63,000 nucleotides of DNA from an uncultured Hungatella sp. GTDB lineage: Bacteria > Bacillota > Clostridia > Lachnospirales > Lachnospiraceae. Made by a program: the position numbers and the translations under genes. A model generated the notes under the pieces. That model ran no database searches, was not told the origin of the DNA, and was given only the letters and a program-made list of their open reading frames with translations. Of this stretch, positions 60,254-63,000 are shown in pieces; position 1 is the stretch's first letter; every line of letters starts with the position of its first letter. The stretch lies in assembly GCA_910586845.1 (NCBI GenBank), contig CAJUJV010000009.1, forward strand, positions 9,572-72,571. Reading direction: 5' to 3'.

Positions 60254-62059
60254 ATGGCAGGCCGCGGCAGAACACGGAATGATGCGAGTATGATCCCGGA
60301 TGAAAAAGCCATAGAGACCATCCGGAAAAGAAAAGGGACCATTCTTCGTCTGGGCAGATATCTGCTGGGCTACTGGCCTCTGCTGACTCTGGCTCTGGTC
60401 ATGAATCTGGCCGGCAATGCCCTGGCACTGGTGGGGCCTCTTCTGTCCGGGTATGCCATCGATGCCATCGAACCCGGCATGGGGCGGGTAAATTTTTCTC
60501 TGATGTTCCGTTATGCGGCACTCATGGCCCTGTTCTACGTCATCTCTGCGGCTTTTTCCTATGGACTGACGGCCTTGATGATCACTGTCAGCCGGAAAGT
60601 GGTCTATCAGATGCGCCGGGAGGTATTTGACCGGATGCTGTCCCTGCCTGTGGGATATTTCGACACCCATCAGACCGGAGATATCATCAGCCGGATCTTT
60701 TATGATATTGATACGGTCAATGAATCTCTCTCCAACGACCTGATCCAGATCCTGGGAACCGTAATCACCGTAGCAGGTTCCCTCTACATGATGGTGGTGA
60801 TCTCCCCCCGCCTGGTTCTGATCTTTCTCTTTACAGTGCCTTTGTCCGGATTTATCACCCGTTTCATCACTTCCAGAACAAGACCTCTGTTCCGAAAGCG
60901 GTCTGCCGGTCTGGGCCGTCTCAACGGTTTTGCCGAGGAGATGGTCACCGGCCAGAAAACGATCAAGGCATACTGCCAGGAAGAAGATACCATCTCTGAG
61001 TTCCGGCAGAAAAACAGGGAGGCCGTGGAATCCTACTACCAGGCGGAATACTACGGAAGTATGGTAGGTCCCATGGTCAACTTCGTCAACAATCTGTCCC
61101 TGTCTCTGGTCAGTGTGTTCGGCGCCGTATTATTTATGATGGGAAAGATGTCCATCGGACAGATTTCCTCTTTTGTGCTGTACTCCAGAAGGTTCTCAGG
61201 CCCCATCAACGAGGCCGCCAATATTGTCAGTGATCTGCAGTCAGCCGTGGCCGCTGCCGAGCGGGTATTTGCTCTCATGGACCAGGCGCCGGAGGAGGCT
61301 GACAGGCCGGGGGCCCTTGCTCCTTCCCATATCCGGGGTCAGGTAGAGATCTCCCATGTGGATTTCGGCTATGTACCGGAAAAGCCTATCCTCAGCGATC
61401 TGTCTCTCACCGCCGCTCCCGGCAGTCTTACAGCCATCGTGGGGCCCACCGGAGCAGGCAAGACCACGGTCATCAATCTTCTCATGCGTTTTTATGATGC
61501 TCAGTCCGGGGAAATCCGGGTAGACGGACGGGAAATACATAATTTTACCAGAAAAGGCCTGCGTCAGTCCTATGCCATGGTCCTTCAGGACACCTGGCTC
61601 TTCTATGGCACGGTTTTCGAAAATCTGGCCTACGGAAGGGAAAATATCTCCAGAGAACAAGTGATCCAGGCAGCAAAAGCCGCCCGGATCCACAATTTTA
61701 TCATGGCTCTGCCTCAGGGCTACGACACGGTCCTGCTGGAGGACGGAGCCAACATCTCCAAAGGGCAGAAACAGCTTCTGACCATCGCCAGAGCCATGTT
61801 GTCGGAGGCCAGAATGCTTATCCTTGACGAGGCCACTTCCAACGTGGATACCCGAACCGAAATCCGGATTCAGGAAGCCATGCGCGGCCTGATGAAGGAC
61901 AAGACCTGCTTCGTCATCGCTCACCGCCTCTCCACGATCCGCAACGCGGACCAGATCGTGGTGGTGGACCATGGGGAAGTGGTGGAACAGGGCACTCATG
62001 ATGAGCTTATTGAAAAGCAGGGCTTTTATTATCAGATGTATCAGGCGCAGTTTCAGTGA
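60254..62059 (+). CDS. ABC exporter half-transporter B (catalytic Walker B)
   Basis: 601 residues: a basic N-terminal tail, six membrane helices, and an ATPase domain with Walker A GPTGAGKTT and Walker B MLILDEATSNVD with intact Glu. The signature reads ISKGQ rather than LSGGQ. Paired with subunit A, this gives one canonical and one degenerate ATP site. ATG 60254 follows AAAGGAG; the frame extends upstream into the previous gene without a site. The stop lies within a hairpin. Confidence 0.9.
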   Translation: MAGRGRTRNDASMIPDEKAIETIRKRKGTILRLGRYLLGYWPLLTLALVMNLAGNALALVGPLLSGYAIDAIEPGMGRVNFSLMFRYAALMALFYVISAAFSYGLTALMITVSRKVVYQMRREVFDRMLSLPVGYFDTHQTGDIISRIFYDIDTVNESLSNDLIQILGTVITVAGSLYMMVVISPRLVLIFLFTVPLSGFITRFITSRTRPLFRKRSAGLGRLNGFAEEMVTGQKTIKAYCQEEDTISEFRQKNREAVESYYQAEYYGSMVGPMVNFVNNLSLSLVSVFGAVLFMMGKMSIGQISSFVLYSRRFSGPINEAANIVSDLQSAVAAAERVFALMDQAPEEADRPGALAPSHIRGQVEISHVDFGYVPEKPILSDLSLTAAPGSLTAIVGPTGAGKTTVINLLMRFYDAQSGEIRVDGREIHNFTRKGLRQSYAMVLQDTWLFYGTVFENLAYGRENISREQVIQAAKAARIHNFIMALPQGYDTVLLEDGANISKGQKQLLTIARAMLSEARMLILDEATSNVDTRTEIRIQEAMRGLMKDKTCFVIAHRLSTIRNADQIVVVDHGEVVEQGTHDELIEKQGFYYQMYQAQFQ

Positions 62060-62069
62060 GAACTGCGCC
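62044..62069. terminator. Hairpin at the end of the exporter operon
   Basis: GGCGCAGTT (62044-62052) pairs with AACTGCGCC (62061-62069), with the stop codon in the loop. There is no T-run. It separates two convergent genes. Confidence 0.5.
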
Positions 62070-62077
62070 TCCATATC

Positions 62078-63000
62078 TTATCGGAATCCCTCTATCCCTT
62101 CCAGAACGTCCGGAGTCTTCGTAGTCATAACTCCTTCCTCCTCTTCAAGTTTCTTCTCCGAGACGATATAGGAAACATCGTCTCTTTCGTCTTTTCTCAA
62201 AATCACCCATTTCCCCATGTCGAAAGTAACGGGAAATGTGTCGGTTCCGCCGTCCTTCCTCTCAAATTTCCACAGAACGCCGCCGTTCCACAGTCCCCGG
62301 CTCACCGACCCCGTGAGAACACGTGTCTGGACCGTTTCGTTCAAACTTCCGCTCCACTCCCTGACCTCCTGCTCTCCTTCCGGCACATCAGCTGCCCACT
62401 GACCGTGAGCCCGGTAGTTGTTTCCGCCGTAATATCCCATCCAGTAGCCGCTGCCGTCTCTCACGGCATTTTTATAATTTCCATAGTAGATCATGCAGTT
62501 TCCGTATTCTTCCGTCACCACAGGATAGAGTCCCAGTCCTTTTCCGCTCCCCATATCAAAGACCGGATTTCCCAGCTCCATGGCCATGTCCTGCAGCCGA
62601 CGGTACTCGTCACTCTGCATCAGAAAAAAGACCTGGTCGATGTCTCCTGCCTCACAGGCTTCACCGATCTGGCTGATGATCTGGATACAGCTCCTCCAGA
62701 CCTCCAGCTGATCAATGGCGTTTCCTCCATGGCCCTGTTTTTCATAGTCTCCTACAAGATCCCGCAGTTTCTCCAGATCGCCCAGTTCTTTATAGATAAC
62801 CGACAGGCGCTTCATGGCCTCGGTGTTGCCCGGATCCAGCTCCAGCACCTTCTCATAGGCCTCTGCCGCCTGCTCGTAGTATCCCAGCGCTTCCGCCCGG
62901 TTATTCGCCATGACAGCTTCCGCCTGTTTTTCATAGACCTGTCCCAGGCCCAGATAGGCCTCTACGTTTTTGTCATCCAGTTGAATCACTTTCTGGAAGG
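62078..63000 (-). CDS. TPR-repeat protein with MORN-like C-terminus (partial)
   Basis: The reading frame continues through the right edge (FQKVIQLDDKNVEAYLGLG), so the 5' end is outside. About 100 residues are tetratricopeptide repeats (EAYEKVLELDPGNTEAMKRL). A helical middle and a C-terminal region with repeating aromatic/Gly turns (GSGYWMGYYGGNNYRAHGQW) resemble MORN-like repeats. A highly acidic stretch (KKLEEEEG) lies near the end. This architecture is often encoded near Ser/Thr kinases and FHA proteins, but here the kinase cluster is 16 kb away. Function unknown; a protein-interaction scaffold is likely. Confidence 0.8.
   Translation of the reverse strand, partial: FQKVIQLDDKNVEAYLGLGQVYEKQAEAVMANNRAEALGYYEQAAEAYEKVLELDPGNTEAMKRLSVIYKELGDLEKLRDLVGDYEKQGHGGNAIDQLEVWRSCIQIISQIGEACEAGDIDQVFFLMQSDEYRRLQDMAMELGNPVFDMGSGKGLGLYPVVTEEYGNCMIYYGNYKNAVRDGSGYWMGYYGGNNYRAHGQWAADVPEGEQEVREWSGSLNETVQTRVLTGSVSRGLWNGGVLWKFERKDGGTDTFPVTFDMGKWVILRKDERDDVSYIVSEKKLEEEEGVMTTKTPDVLEGIEGFR

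Overview
The window looks like a chromosomal segment of a moderately GC-rich, anaerobic, spore-forming Clostridia, most likely family Lachnospiraceae. The evidence is the gene set: spoVG, a glgC/glgD pair, acetate kinase, a BirA-regulated bioY, a TxpA/BsrG-like type I toxin, frequent TTG and GTG starts behind GGAGG-type ribosome sites, DUF4317, a second RsmH-like methyltransferase and CDP-glycerol-type surface chemistry. No rRNA, CRISPR array, replication origin or intact prophage is visible.

Layout: 1-5.3 kb is a rearrangement scar followed by a beta-manno/gluco-oligosaccharide PTS operon resembling Bacillus gmu (GH1, EIIC, mannose-6-P isomerase, ROK fructokinase). 5.3-8.3 kb holds a divergent metallophosphatase, a complete-looking type I toxin-antitoxin locus, gene remnants and two tRNAs (Gly, Phe). 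8.5-16.4 kb is a decaying cell-surface locus: a frameshifted low-complexity surface protein, an epimerase with an internal deletion, an IS4-type insertion sequence, a membrane protein, a glycerophosphotransferase-like enzyme and a TnpB homologue that has lost all three RuvC catalytic acids. 16.4-25.9 kb carries DUF4317, an RsmH paralogue, a MATE pump, a secreted GH5 glucanase, a lipase-like hydrolase, a broken DinJ/YafQ pair, glgB and a TetR regulator. 26-38 kb is mostly housekeeping and signalling: GGDEF-ackA, an ECF sigma/anti-sigma pair, a PHP-zinc ribbon-UvrD fusion, bioY with its BirA operator, mfd and pth.

38.4-40.4 kb is an AT-richer two-gene cassette with its own promoter (OLD-like AAA ATPase plus a Toprim-like DUF4276 protein). 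It looks like an acquired PARIS/RloAB-type defence module wedged between housekeeping genes. 40.4-46 kb has a COG2509 flavoprotein facing a PP2C phosphatase-FHA protein-Ser/Thr kinase operon. In the kinase, a duplicated threonine motif could be the FHA docking site. 46-50.6 kb has an AEC permease, a metal-chelate binding lipoprotein, two siroheme/cobalamin genes and a 2-hydroxyacid dehydrogenase. 50.6-53.9 kb has spoVG and glgCD, whose long leader contains a promoter-proximal hairpin (possible small RNA or attenuator) and 60-bp tandem repeats. 54-62 kb has asnS, an SbcD/SbcC-like (YhaO/YhaN-like) nuclease pair with a membrane-anchored ATPase, and an asymmetric ABC exporter heterodimer. A TPR protein runs off the right edge.

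The observations most worth following up are the nuclease-dead TnpB homologue, the AAA/DUF4276 cassette, the type I toxin-antitoxin locus with matching 5' ends on both RNAs, and the kinase/FHA/phosphatase operon.
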